Shown here in pieces: positions 6,957 through 13,390 of a DNA stretch of 18,564 nucleotides. The first letter of the stretch is position 1, and the number at the start of each line of letters is the position of its first letter. Both the position numbers and the translations under genes were made by a program. Below the pieces are notes generated by a model that had not been told where the DNA came from, searched no databases, and was given only the letters and a program-made list of their open reading frames with translations. Source of the stretch: DASUSF01 sp036375275 (GTDB taxonomy: Bacteria > Pseudomonadota > Alphaproteobacteria > Geminicoccales > Geminicoccaceae); contig DASUSF010000257.1 in NCBI GenBank assembly GCA_036375275.1, positions 1-18,564 of the forward strand. Reading direction: 5' to 3'.

Positions 6957-8000
6957 ATGAGCGAGACGAGCGGGATCCGGGTGCTTCTGGCCGGCTTCGG
7001 CGCGTTCGGGCCGGTCCATCTGCAGGCGTGGCTCCGGCTGGTCGATCCGGGCGGGATCTGGATCGCGGACCCGGACCCCGGCGCGCCGGAGCGGGCAGGG
7101 CGGCTCGGCATCCCGCCGGCCCGCGTCGTCGGCGACCTGGGTGCGGCGCTGGAGCGGGTCGACCTCGTCGACGTCCTGAGCCCGACCCCGACCCACGCCA
7201 CGCTCAGCGAGGCGGCGCTCGCCGCCGGCAAGGACGTCTTCTGCGAGAAGCCGATGACCGCGACCCTCGCGGAGGCGGAGCGCCTCGCGGCCCGGGTCGC
7301 GGACACCGGCCGGGTGCTGCAGGTCGGCTACTACTTCCGCCACCACCCGCTGTTCCGCCACGCCAGGTCCGAGGTCGACCGGGGCGCGCTCGGGACGCTC
7401 CGCTACCTCTCCGGCACCTTCGCGGGCTTCAAGCGGGCGCGCGCCGACATGGGCGTCACGGCGAGCGACGCGGTGCATTTCCTCGACTACTTCAACTGGC
7501 TGGTCGGCGGGCCGCCGGAGCGGGTGCTGGCGGTCCGGCGCGACCACTTCGGCCGCGGCCTCGACGACCTCGCGCTGATCCTGCTCGAGTACCCGGGCGG
7601 GATCGTCGGCAAGGTCGAGGCCGGCCTGATCCAGCCCGGGCGCCACGCCGACCCGATCACGCCCGGGGCGCTGACCTCCAAGGAGGTCGCGCTCTCAGGC
7701 ACCGACGGCGCGATCGAGATCGACTTCCCGGCCGAGCGCCTCGTCTGGCACCGGGTCCGGCACGAGCGCCAGGCGGACGGGCTCCTGCACCCGGTCTACG
7801 AGGACGCGCGCATCCCGCGCCTCCCGCCCGCGAGCGCGGTCGACGTCCTCGAGAGCCAGTTCCGCGAGTTCCTCGGCCACGTCCGCGCCCGGACCCGGCC
7901 CGAGGCCGGCGCCCACGCCTGCGGCGTCACGATGTCCCGCGTGCTCGACGCGATCGACCGCGCGGCGGAGAGCCCGGGCTGGACGGAGGTGCAGGCCTGA
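6957..8000 (+). CDS. Gfo/Idh/MocA family oxidoreductase
   Basis: A 347-residue NAD(P)-dependent oxidoreductase. The Rossmann motif GFGAFG (13-18), the conserved FCEKPMT (95-101) with its cofactor-binding Lys98, and the catalytic-region DAVHFLDYFNWL (171-182) with Asp171 and His174 are all present. Members oxidise or reduce sugars, inositols and related polyols, or act on biliverdin and similar substrates; the exact substrate is unclear. GAGGGGG sits 6 nt before the ATG at 6957. An in-frame ATG at 6903 lacks a ribosome site and would add 18 unconserved-looking residues. It diverges from mbfA and is followed by a separately controlled stress gene. Confidence 0.88.
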   Translation: MSETSGIRVLLAGFGAFGPVHLQAWLRLVDPGGIWIADPDPGAPERAGRLGIPPARVVGDLGAALERVDLVDVLSPTPTHATLSEAALAAGKDVFCEKPMTATLAEAERLAARVADTGRVLQVGYYFRHHPLFRHARSEVDRGALGTLRYLSGTFAGFKRARADMGVTASDAVHFLDYFNWLVGGPPERVLAVRRDHFGRGLDDLALILLEYPGGIVGKVEAGLIQPGRHADPITPGALTSKEVALSGTDGAIEIDFPAERLVWHRVRHERQADGLLHPVYEDARIPRLPPASAVDVLESQFREFLGHVRARTRPEAGAHACGVTMSRVLDAIDRAAESPGWTEVQA

Positions 8001-8029
8001 CGGGTCTGGTGGATCCACGGCTCCAAGGG

Positions 8030-8048
8030 TTGGGACCCTCCGTCCCGA
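8030..8048 (+). terminator. Hairpin after the oxidoreductase gene, possible terminator
   Basis: TTGGGAC (8030-8036) pairs with GTCCCGA (8042-8048), one pair being G-U, with a CCTCC loop. It lies 30 bp past the stop of the Gfo/Idh/MocA gene and just before the EcfG-type promoter. There is no T-tract, so a factor-independent role is doubtful. Confidence 0.3.
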
Positions 8049-8055
8049 CACCACT

Positions 8056-8083
8056 GGAACAGCGGGGCGGGGTCGATCGTTTT
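8056..8083 (+). promoter_or_regulatory. EcfG-type general stress response promoter
   Basis: GGAAC (8056-8060) and CGTT (8078-8081) are separated by 17 bp, an exact match to the GGAAC-N16/17-CGTT promoter used by the alphaproteobacterial general stress sigma factor EcfG (RpoE2/SigT). It places transcription start near 8090, about 22 nt before the ATG at 8112, with AAGGAG (8099-8104) in that short leader. I checked the other GGAAC sites by eye and found none with a correctly spaced CGTT. Confidence 0.72.
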
Positions 8084-8111
8084 CGCTGCGTTCGGCTGAA
8101 GGAGAACGGAG

Positions 8112-8300
8112 ATGCCGGCGAAGTCGAAGTCCCAGCAGAAGGCGGCGGGCGCCGCCCTGTCCGCCAAGCGAGGCGAGCAGAAGGTCGGCGACCTCAAGGG
8201 GCCCTCGAAGTCGATGTACGAGTCGATGAGCGAGGACAAGCTCGAGGACATGGCCTCGACCAAGCGGAAGGGCAAGCCGGAGCACAAGTCGAAGAAGTAG
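8112..8300 (+). CDS. Small DUF3008-type protein, probable stress-induced
   Basis: A 62-residue, Lys/Ser-rich, hydrophilic protein. MPAKSKSQQKAAGAALSAKR (1-20) and the ending ASTKRKGKPEHKSKK match the DUF3008 family of small basic proteins widespread in alphaproteobacteria. The family has no established biochemical function; the composition suggests an unstructured nucleic-acid or membrane-associated stress protein. AAGGAG lies 7 nt upstream of the ATG. The perfect EcfG-type promoter directly ahead makes induction in stationary phase, desiccation or osmotic stress likely (inference). It converges with the enolase-superfamily gene; the two stop codons share one hairpin. Confidence 0.82.
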   Translation: MPAKSKSQQKAAGAALSAKRGEQKVGDLKGPSKSMYESMSEDKLEDMASTKRKGKPEHKSKK

Positions 8301-8328
8301 CGTCGGCGGGTCCGCCCGCGCGCGCTAC
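8297..8328. terminator. Shared hairpin across two convergent stop codons
   Basis: GTAGCG (8297-8302) pairs exactly with CGCTAC (8323-8328), and inside it GCGGG (8306-8310) pairs with CCCGC (8315-8319) around a TCCG loop. The outer arms contain the TAG stop of the DUF3008 gene and the TAG stop of the minus-strand enolase-superfamily gene. The symmetrical structure could terminate both transcripts, although neither side has a T-tract. Confidence 0.5.
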
Positions 8329-9776
8329 GCCTCCTGGCCGAGGCTGGCGAAGTCCCAGTCCTCCGGCGGGGTCATGGCGTCGAGGTCGGGGAGCGCCCTG
8401 AAGCCCATGCCGGGGCACTGGAGCGACCCGCACGCGAGCACGCCGTCCCTGACCCTGAGGAAGACCTCGCCGCCCGTGCGCTCGTAGAGGTCGGGGTGCG
8501 CCTCGAGCGCCGCGGCCTTCTCGGCGTCCGGGAGGTGGCCGAGGCCGCGGAAGTAGTGGTGGCCGTTCCGCTCGACGTGGTCGATCCCGAGGAGCGCGAC
8601 CGAGGCGAGGTCGGCCTGCAGCGGCACGACCGGAAGATTGGTCAGGTCCTCGGCCGAGAGGAACCACTCCTCACGCCCCACACGAGCGTTGTGCGTCCTG
8701 GCGAGAGCGAGGTTGTGCAGGGACTTGTAGATGCCCTTGCAGTTCTTGTGCGAGGTGCCGCGGTAGCCGAGGCGGGTCGCGTCCCGGAACGCGGTGAGCC
8801 AGCCGTCGGCCTCGTCGATGATCACCGGCTTCTCGGCGTTGAGCCGGGTGATGTCGTCCGCGACCCCGGGGTCCATGGCGATGGACCGCTCGAGCGGCTG
8901 CTCGATGAACAGGACGTCCCGCCAGAAGCGCCCGAGGCTCGGGCTCGTTTTGATCCGCTCGACCAGCTCCTGGAACGGGGCGACCGCCTTGTACTGCTCG
9001 TTGCCGTCCAGGCTGATGCCGTAGGCGGCGCGGACCCGGTACATGACGCCCGCGATCGCCTCGAGCCGCGCGAGGTCCGCGTCGAGGTCGCCGCCGACCT
9101 TGATCTTCAGGTACCCGATCCCGTCGTGGCGGAGGTAGTCCTCGAGGGTCACGGGCAGGCCGTCGTCGACCGGCTCGTGCGGGTCCGCGGGCGTGATCGG
9201 GTCCACCAGGCCGACCGTGTGCCGGACGTGGAGGCGGGGGCGCGGCGCCGGCGGGAGAAAATCCCCGACCGGCAGGCCCTCGAGCTCCGGCGTGATCGTG
9301 CCGAGATCGATTCCGAGGTGGTCGTCCCGGACCAGCTCGAAGAACGGCTTGCCGAGGAGGCGTCCGAGCGCGTCGATGACGCCCCGCTCCAGCATCGACG
9401 AGCCGAACGAGGCCCCGAGCCGGTTGAAGCCGGCCGCGAGCTCCTCCCGCTCGATCTCGGGGTAGGTCGCCATGAACAGGTCGAACGGCGCCCCGGCGCC
9501 CGCGTCCCGATACAGGCGGGAGGCGGTCGCGACGCTCCGGATCAGGTCGGCGCAGTTGTCGGCGAGGCTCTTCTCCGGGCGCTTGTCGAACCAGCGGAAC
9601 GCCAGGAAGTCGGCGGCGTAGCCGGTCGCCCGCCGGCCGCGGTCGTCCTCGATCCCGACCGCGAGGGTCAGGACCGGCGAGGCGCGCATGGTGATCACGC
9701 CGAAGCGGAAGGGCATCCGGGTATAGGCGTTCCGGATGCCGGCGCGGGTGCCGGTGACCCTGACGCGGTGTGCCAT
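8325..9776 (-). CDS. Enolase-superfamily enzyme (mandelate racemase/muconate lactonizing-like)
   Basis: A 483-residue enzyme of the enolase superfamily. Its barrel signatures appear in order: Lys224/Lys226 in GYLKIKVGG, metal ligand Asp257 in SLDGNEQ, Glu292 in FIEQPLE, Asp321/Glu322 in VIIDEADGW, and Lys344 in TSHKNCKG. Such enzymes abstract a proton alpha to a carboxylate held on Mg2+ and then racemise, dehydrate or cycloisomerise; sugar acid dehydration is one option. It is about 80-100 residues longer than typical mandelate racemases, with extra sequence in the capping region and after the barrel. The ATG at 9776 has GGAGGA upstream; a GTG at 9800 would overlap the previous stop but lacks such a site. 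It is last in a Rieske-PQQ dehydrogenase-secreted protein series. Confidence 0.85.
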   Translation of the reverse strand: MAHRVRVTGTRAGIRNAYTRMPFRFGVITMRASPVLTLAVGIEDDRGRRATGYAADFLAFRWFDKRPEKSLADNCADLIRSVATASRLYRDAGAGAPFDLFMATYPEIEREELAAGFNRLGASFGSSMLERGVIDALGRLLGKPFFELVRDDHLGIDLGTITPELEGLPVGDFLPPAPRPRLHVRHTVGLVDPITPADPHEPVDDGLPVTLEDYLRHDGIGYLKIKVGGDLDADLARLEAIAGVMYRVRAAYGISLDGNEQYKAVAPFQELVERIKTSPSLGRFWRDVLFIEQPLERSIAMDPGVADDITRLNAEKPVIIDEADGWLTAFRDATRLGYRGTSHKNCKGIYKSLHNLALARTHNARVGREEWFLSAEDLTNLPVVPLQADLASVALLGIDHVERNGHHYFRGLGHLPDAEKAAALEAHPDLYERTGGEVFLRVRDGVLACGSLQCPGMGFRALPDLDAMTPPEDWDFASLGQEA

Positions 9777-9796
9777 GCCGTCCTCCGGCGCCCGGA

Positions 9797-10219
9797 TCAC
9801 TCGGTGCCGGTGACCTTGGCCATCAGCGGGATCGACTTGGACTCGGCCTTGCCGGGGCTGAGGAAGCTCGCCCGGATCACGCCGTTGATCGGGTGCGTGC
9901 CCGGCTCGGTCGGAGTCACCGGAACCTCGAACACCAGGCTGCCGTCGTCCCTGACCTCGCCGACCACCACGGGCCCGCCGATCTCGACCCCGTCGTCGCC
10001 CTCCTGGGCGGACAGCTCGACCACCCGGTGGCGGTAGACCGAGGTGAAGCGCATCCCCTCGGGCGCCTTCAGGGTCGCGACGACCGCGGTCGGCTCGCCG
10101 ACCTTCGCCTGGGCGTCCTGGACCTCGAGGCTGTAGGGGACGCGCTCGTCGCCGAGGGCCGGCATCGCGAGCGCGACCGCGGCGGCGGCGCCGAGCATCA
10201 CGCAGCGGCTGAGGCTCAT
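9797..10219 (-). CDS. Small secreted protein next to the PQQ dehydrogenase, unknown function
   Basis: A 140-residue protein I do not recognise. An N-terminal signal peptide (SLSRCVMLGAAAAVALAMPA, cleavage probably near LGD) predicts export to the periplasm, where the dehydrogenase works. The mature part alternates short hydrophobic strands with turns (VVATLKAPEG, SLVFEVPVTP, GTHPINGVIRASF) and looks like a single beta-sandwich domain with no Cys, so it is not a cytochrome. GGGAGA precedes the ATG at 10219; an ATG at 10243 is also possible. It is 20 bp upstream of the enolase-superfamily start and about 116 bp after the dehydrogenase, beyond a strong hairpin. A chaperone or accessory role for the quinoprotein is speculation from position. 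Confidence 0.7.
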   Translation of the reverse strand: MSLSRCVMLGAAAAVALAMPALGDERVPYSLEVQDAQAKVGEPTAVVATLKAPEGMRFTSVYRHRVVELSAQEGDDGVEIGGPVVVGEVRDDGSLVFEVPVTPTEPGTHPINGVIRASFLSPGKAESKSIPLMAKVTGTE

Positions 10220-10265
10220 CCTTTGTCTCCCGATGATCGTCATGGTTTCCCGATCTCCGAACGAA

Positions 10266-10291
10266 AGTCAGCCGCCCGAAAGCGGCTGACT
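10266..10291 (-). terminator. Intrinsic-type terminator after the PQQ dehydrogenase
   Basis: AGTCAGCCGC (10266-10275) and GCGGCTGACT (10282-10291) form a perfect 10 bp stem with a 6 nt loop, 45 bp past the dehydrogenase stop codon. Read on the minus strand the stem is followed by TTCGTTC, giving a T-rich tail. It may terminate or attenuate transcription before the small secreted-protein gene. Confidence 0.6.
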
Positions 10292-10335
10292 CCCCTGTCG
10301 TCCTGCCGGCGACGCCCGACGGGCGCCGCTCGGGC

Positions 10336-12048
10336 CTACTGGTCCAGCGCGAAGACCCAGACCACGCCGCCCTGCGGCACGACCACGTCGGTGCCGAGGA
10401 TGTCGTTGATCAGGCCCTGCTGGAAGGCCGGGTCGACGCCCCAGCCCGACTGCACCGCGACGTACTGGACGCCGTCGACCTCGTAGGTCGAGGGCGGCGC
10501 CATGATCCCGGAGTTGGTCCGGAACTGCCAGAGCTGCTCGCCGCTCTTGGCGTCGTAGGCGCGGAAGTAGCGGTCGTTGGTGCCGCCGTTGAACACCAGG
10601 CCACCGGCGGTGGTCAGGATCGAGCCCCAGTTCATCGACTCCGGATAGAGCTGGGTCCACTCGAGCTCGCCGGTGTTGACGTTCCAGGCCTGGATCTCGC
10701 CGTAGTGGCTGGCGTTCTCGTCGACCGTGAAACCGATGTCCGGGATGTCGACGCCGGTCCACCACTGGCCGGCGACGTACTCCTGCTCCTTGCCCTCGAG
10801 CGAGCCGCAATGGTTCGCGTTGGCCGGGATGTAGACCAGGCCGGTGTTCGGGTTGTAGGCCTCGTACGGCCAGTCCTTGCCACCCCAGAGCGACGGGCAG
10901 AACTCGGCGTACTTGCCGGTGCCCGGCTTGTGCGCGTCGTCGTAGGTCGGGCGCCCGGTCTCGGGGTCGAGGCTCGTGAACACGTTCTGGTGGACGTAGG
11001 GCTTGGCGTCGACGAACGCGATGCTGCCGTCGTCGGCCCGCTCCAGCCAGTACAGGTAGCCGTTGCGCGACACCTTGATCAGGCCGTCGATCTCCTCGCC
11101 GTCCTTCTCGTAGGTGAGGACCATCGGGGCGTTCATCTCGTCCCAGTCCCAGCTGTCGTTCCAGTGGTACTGGAAGTGGCCCTTGAGCTCCCCGGTGTCC
11201 GGGTCGATGGCGACGGTCGAGCTGGTGTAGAGGTTGTCGCCCGGGCGCTGGTCGCCGAACCAGGGCGAGCCGTTGCCGGTGCCCCAGTAGGTCGTGTTGC
11301 TGTCGACGTCGTAGTTGCCGGTCATCCAGATCGACGCGCCGCCGCGCTTCCAGTCCTCGCCTTCCCAGGTGTCGTGGCCGGGCTCGCCGGGGCCGGGGAT
11401 GGTGTAGGTCTTCCAGGCTTCCTCGCCGCTCTCGGCGTCGAACGCCTGGACGAAGCCGCGCACGCCGAACTCGCCGCCCGAGACCCCGACCATGACCTTG
11501 CCGTTCACGATCAGCGGCGCGAGGGTCATGTAGTAGCCGGTGTGGTAGTCCTCGACGGTCTTCTCCCAGACCACCTCCCCGGTCTTGGCGTCGAGCGCGA
11601 CCAGGGTCGCGTCGAGCGCCGCGAGATAGACCTTGTCGCCGTAGAGCGCGACGCCGCGGTTGGTGTTGTGCAGGGCGCTGAAGTCTTCCGGCAGCTCGCG
11701 CTGGTACTCCCAGAGCTTCTCGCCGCTCGCGGCATCCAGCGCCAGGACCTTGTTGTACGGGGCGGAGATGAACATCACGCCGTCGTTGACGATCGGCGGG
11801 GCCTCGTGGCCCGAATCGACGCCGGTCGAGTACGCCCAGACCGGGGTCAGGTTCTTGACGTTCTGGGTGTTGATCTGGTCCAGCTCGCTGAAGCTCCAGC
11901 CCTTATAGCCACCCCGGGTCATGAGGTAGTTCTCGGGCTCCGGGTTCTTCAGGCGCTCGTCGGTCACCTCGCTGTAGTTCTGGATCCCGGCCGCCGCCGC
12001 GAGTCCGGGCAGCAGCGCCACGACCGCGGCACACGTGACAAATCGCAT
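10336..12048 (-). CDS. PQQ-dependent alcohol dehydrogenase, lanthanide-type (XoxF/ExaF-like)
   Basis: A 570-residue quinoprotein of the methanol/ethanol dehydrogenase family, exported by the signal peptide RFVTCAAVVALLPGLAAAA. The eight-bladed propeller repeats (ALDAASGEKLWEY, ALDAKTGEVVWEK, AFDAESGEEAWKT and so on) are clear. Expected PQQ-metal residues are Glu193 (GGEFGVRG), Asn259 (GTGNGSPW) and the catalytic Asp301 in SWDWDEMN. Asp303, two residues further, is the extra acidic ligand that marks lanthanide-dependent enzymes such as XoxF and ExaF; calcium MxaF has a small residue there. It has no C-terminal heme domain. The usual adjacent Cys-Cys pair is missing: SALHNTNRGVALYG occupies that place. 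The start at 12048 follows GGGAGGG. The substrate alcohol is unknown. Confidence 0.9.
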   Translation of the reverse strand: MRFVTCAAVVALLPGLAAAAGIQNYSEVTDERLKNPEPENYLMTRGGYKGWSFSELDQINTQNVKNLTPVWAYSTGVDSGHEAPPIVNDGVMFISAPYNKVLALDAASGEKLWEYQRELPEDFSALHNTNRGVALYGDKVYLAALDATLVALDAKTGEVVWEKTVEDYHTGYYMTLAPLIVNGKVMVGVSGGEFGVRGFVQAFDAESGEEAWKTYTIPGPGEPGHDTWEGEDWKRGGASIWMTGNYDVDSNTTYWGTGNGSPWFGDQRPGDNLYTSSTVAIDPDTGELKGHFQYHWNDSWDWDEMNAPMVLTYEKDGEEIDGLIKVSRNGYLYWLERADDGSIAFVDAKPYVHQNVFTSLDPETGRPTYDDAHKPGTGKYAEFCPSLWGGKDWPYEAYNPNTGLVYIPANANHCGSLEGKEQEYVAGQWWTGVDIPDIGFTVDENASHYGEIQAWNVNTGELEWTQLYPESMNWGSILTTAGGLVFNGGTNDRYFRAYDAKSGEQLWQFRTNSGIMAPPSTYEVDGVQYVAVQSGWGVDPAFQQGLINDILGTDVVVPQGGVVWVFALDQ

Positions 12049-12085
12049 TGTTTCGAGCCCTCCCGATTGGGTCCCTGTTGCCGCG

Positions 12086-12103
12086 CCGCCGCACGTGCGG
12101 CGG
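12086..12103. promoter_or_regulatory. 18 bp perfect palindrome upstream of the PQQ dehydrogenase
   Basis: CCGCCGCAC (12086-12094) is followed directly by its reverse complement GTGCGGCGG (12095-12103). It ends 38 bp before the dehydrogenase ATG on the minus strand. A spacer-free dyad here is either a dimeric regulator site or a stem in the mRNA leader. A second stem, CCGCTC/GAGCGG with a CTCC loop, lies just upstream (12138-12153). Confidence 0.45.
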
Positions 12104-12188
12104 ACGCCTCCCTGGAGCATCATCCGCTCGACGGGGACCGCTCCTCCGAGCGGCCCCATGCGGATAAGATGCTTCATTTCGTTGACAC

Positions 12189-12269
12189 AGAGCGCTTTTC
12201 TGCCGATGAGCGTCAGGAACCCCCCTCGATAGTGAAGGCGGTTCCACCTCATCGGCGACTGCTCTAGAG
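12189..12269. repeat. Palindromic intergenic repeat element, copy A
   Basis: A long imperfect palindrome starting at the Rieske stop codon. Nested arms are AGAGC (12189-12193)/GCTCT (12261-12265), GCCGATGAG (12202-12210)/CTCATCGGC (12248-12256) and GGAACC (12216-12221)/GGTTCC (12240-12245). Read from the stop codon on the minus strand, its first 30 nt match the sequence at 18530-18559 in three blocks, CTAGAGCA, CCGATGAG and GAACCGC, with identical 4 and 3 nt gaps (23 of 30 identical). This marks it as a member of a dispersed family. Confidence 0.7.
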
Positions 12270-12845
12270 CTTCTTCGAGCCGACCCCCCCGGTCAGTTCA
12301 CCCGCCGCCACGAGCATCCCGTCCTTGATCTCGAGCGGCAGCGCCGCGAGCCGCCGTGGCGCAGGGCCATCGACGACCTCGGCATTCTTGCGCGGGTCGT
12401 ACTGCGTGCCGTGGCACGAGCAGTACAGGGTCTCGTTGGACGACTTCCACATCGAGACCGGGCAGTTCTGGTGGGTGCAGATCGCCGAGTAGGCGACCAC
12501 CCCTTCGGCCGCGTGCTCCGCCGTCTCTTCGCTGAGCGCCGCCGGATCGAGCCGGACCACGATCAGCTGGTTCAGCCGCGAGCCGTCGCGGACCAGGTCC
12601 GCCACCGGGTCCTTGGGATAGGCGAGGACCGGATCGTCGGCCAGCGGCAGGTCCGCGGCGACGATCGGCTGACCCTTCCGCTCACCCTGCGCGAACACCA
12701 GCACGTCACCCGGCTGCGGCCGCATCTTCGCCGGCTCGTCCGCCGCGACGCCGGCCCGCGGCGCCACGAGCGAGGCAGCGCTGACGCCGGCGATGGTGTT
12801 CAGAAGGGTGCGCCGCGTGGTTCCACTGCGAACGGGATCGCTCAT
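12264..12845 (-). CDS. Rieske [2Fe-2S] protein with Tat signal
   Basis: A 193-residue Rieske iron-sulfur protein. Box I is CTHQNC (Cys123, His125, Cys128) and box II is CSCHGTQYD (Cys142, Cys144, His145), giving two Cys and two His cluster ligands and the Cys128-Cys144 pair that usually forms a disulfide in high-potential clusters. The N-terminus TTRRTLLNTIAGVSAASLVA carries a twin-arginine motif, so it is exported folded and may stay membrane-anchored. It resembles bc1-type and arsenite-oxidase-type Rieske subunits, but no cytochrome b or molybdenum subunit is nearby. The next gene on this strand is the PQQ dehydrogenase. GAGGA precedes the ATG at 12845. A role as electron acceptor for that enzyme is inference. 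Confidence 0.88.
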   Translation of the reverse strand: MSDPVRSGTTRRTLLNTIAGVSAASLVAPRAGVAADEPAKMRPQPGDVLVFAQGERKGQPIVAADLPLADDPVLAYPKDPVADLVRDGSRLNQLIVVRLDPAALSEETAEHAAEGVVAYSAICTHQNCPVSMWKSSNETLYCSCHGTQYDPRKNAEVVDGPAPRRLAALPLEIKDGMLVAAGELTGGVGSKKL

Positions 12846-12870
12846 CCGTTCCTCGTCTCCCCCCATCGTC

Positions 12871-12893
12871 CGGGTGGCTTGTGCTGCCACCCG
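12871..12893 (-). promoter_or_regulatory. Leader hairpin of the Rieske gene
   Basis: CGGGTGGC (12871-12878) and GCCACCCG (12886-12893) form a perfect 8 bp stem with a 7 nt loop, 26-48 nt upstream of the Rieske ATG. A TATAGT box read on the minus strand (12923 to 12918) could be its -10, which would put this stem inside the mRNA leader. It could also be an operator. Confidence 0.4.
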
Positions 12894-12937
12894 ATCTCCC
12901 TGCTTTCGTTGCGCCGGACTATAGCCCCACGGGCGCA

Positions 12938-12961
12938 GCTTCGTCCACTGGAGGACGAAGC
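12938..12961. promoter_or_regulatory. Second perfect hairpin between folB and the Rieske gene
   Basis: GCTTCGTCC (12938-12946) and GGACGAAGC (12953-12961) pair perfectly around ACTGGA. On the minus strand it lies just upstream of the candidate TATAGT box, so an operator at the -35 region of the Rieske gene is plausible; it has no T-tract in either direction. Confidence 0.4.
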
Positions 12962-12982
12962 CTCGGCGCACAAAAAGCGCTG

Positions 12983-13015
12983 CCGGCCCATCCTCCGCGC
13001 GCGTCAGCGGGCCGG
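12983..13015 (-). terminator. Possible terminator at the end of folB
   Basis: CCGGCCC (12983-12989) and GGGCCGG (13009-13015) can form a 7 bp stem spanning the folB stop codon. On the minus strand it is followed, after CAGCGC, by five T residues (12976 to 12972). The long loop and the offset T-run make it only moderately convincing. Confidence 0.4.
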
Positions 13016-13390
13016 GTTCCGCCGCTCGATCTCGACCCCGACGGTGGCGCCGACCAGCGCCTCCGGCTTCTCGATCCGGACCCGGACCCGGGTGATCCGC
13101 GCGTCATAGAAGCAGGCGGCGGCGACCCGCTCGGCGAGCGTCTCGACCAGGTGGACCGGCGCGCCCGCGACCACCTCTCGCAGCCGCCCGACCACGCCCG
13201 CGTAGTCGACCACGCTCGCGAGGTCCGCATCGTCCACCGCCGGCTCCTCCCTGATCACGAGCCGGACGTCGACCCTGACCGGCTGCGGCGCGCGCCGCTC
13301 GGCCTCGCTGGCCCCGATCCGGCACGGCAGGACGAGGTCCCGGACCCGGACCACCCGGAAGCCGGGCGAGGGCTCCAGGCGCTCGCTCAC
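13004..13390 (-). CDS. folB: Dihydroneopterin aldolase
   Basis: A 128-residue FolB, which converts 7,8-dihydroneopterin to 6-hydroxymethyl-7,8-dihydropterin and glycolaldehyde in folate synthesis. The family pattern is present: RVRDLVLPCRIGASEAER near the N-terminus, SVVDYAGVV (59-67), pterin-binding Glu83 in HLVETLAERV and the catalytic-type Lys108 in VRIEKPEAL. The length is normal. Its ATG overlaps the stop of the upstream dehydratase gene (ATGA), implying coupled translation, although the two enzymes have no evident common pathway. No other fol genes are in the window. Confidence 0.85.
   Translation of the reverse strand: MSERLEPSPGFRVVRVRDLVLPCRIGASEAERRAPQPVRVDVRLVIREEPAVDDADLASVVDYAGVVGRLREVVAGAPVHLVETLAERVAAACFYDARITRVRVRIEKPEALVGATVGVEIERRNPAR

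Noticed and set aside
9777..9800. GTG start of the enolase-superfamily gene overlapping the previous stop (GTGA)
   Set aside because: No ribosome site ahead of it, whereas GGAGGA precedes the ATG at 9776. Coupling cannot be excluded.
10705..12267. Plus-strand open frame of 520 codons opposite the PQQ dehydrogenase
   Set aside because: It is antisense to an unmistakable quinoprotein and shows no domain pattern of its own.
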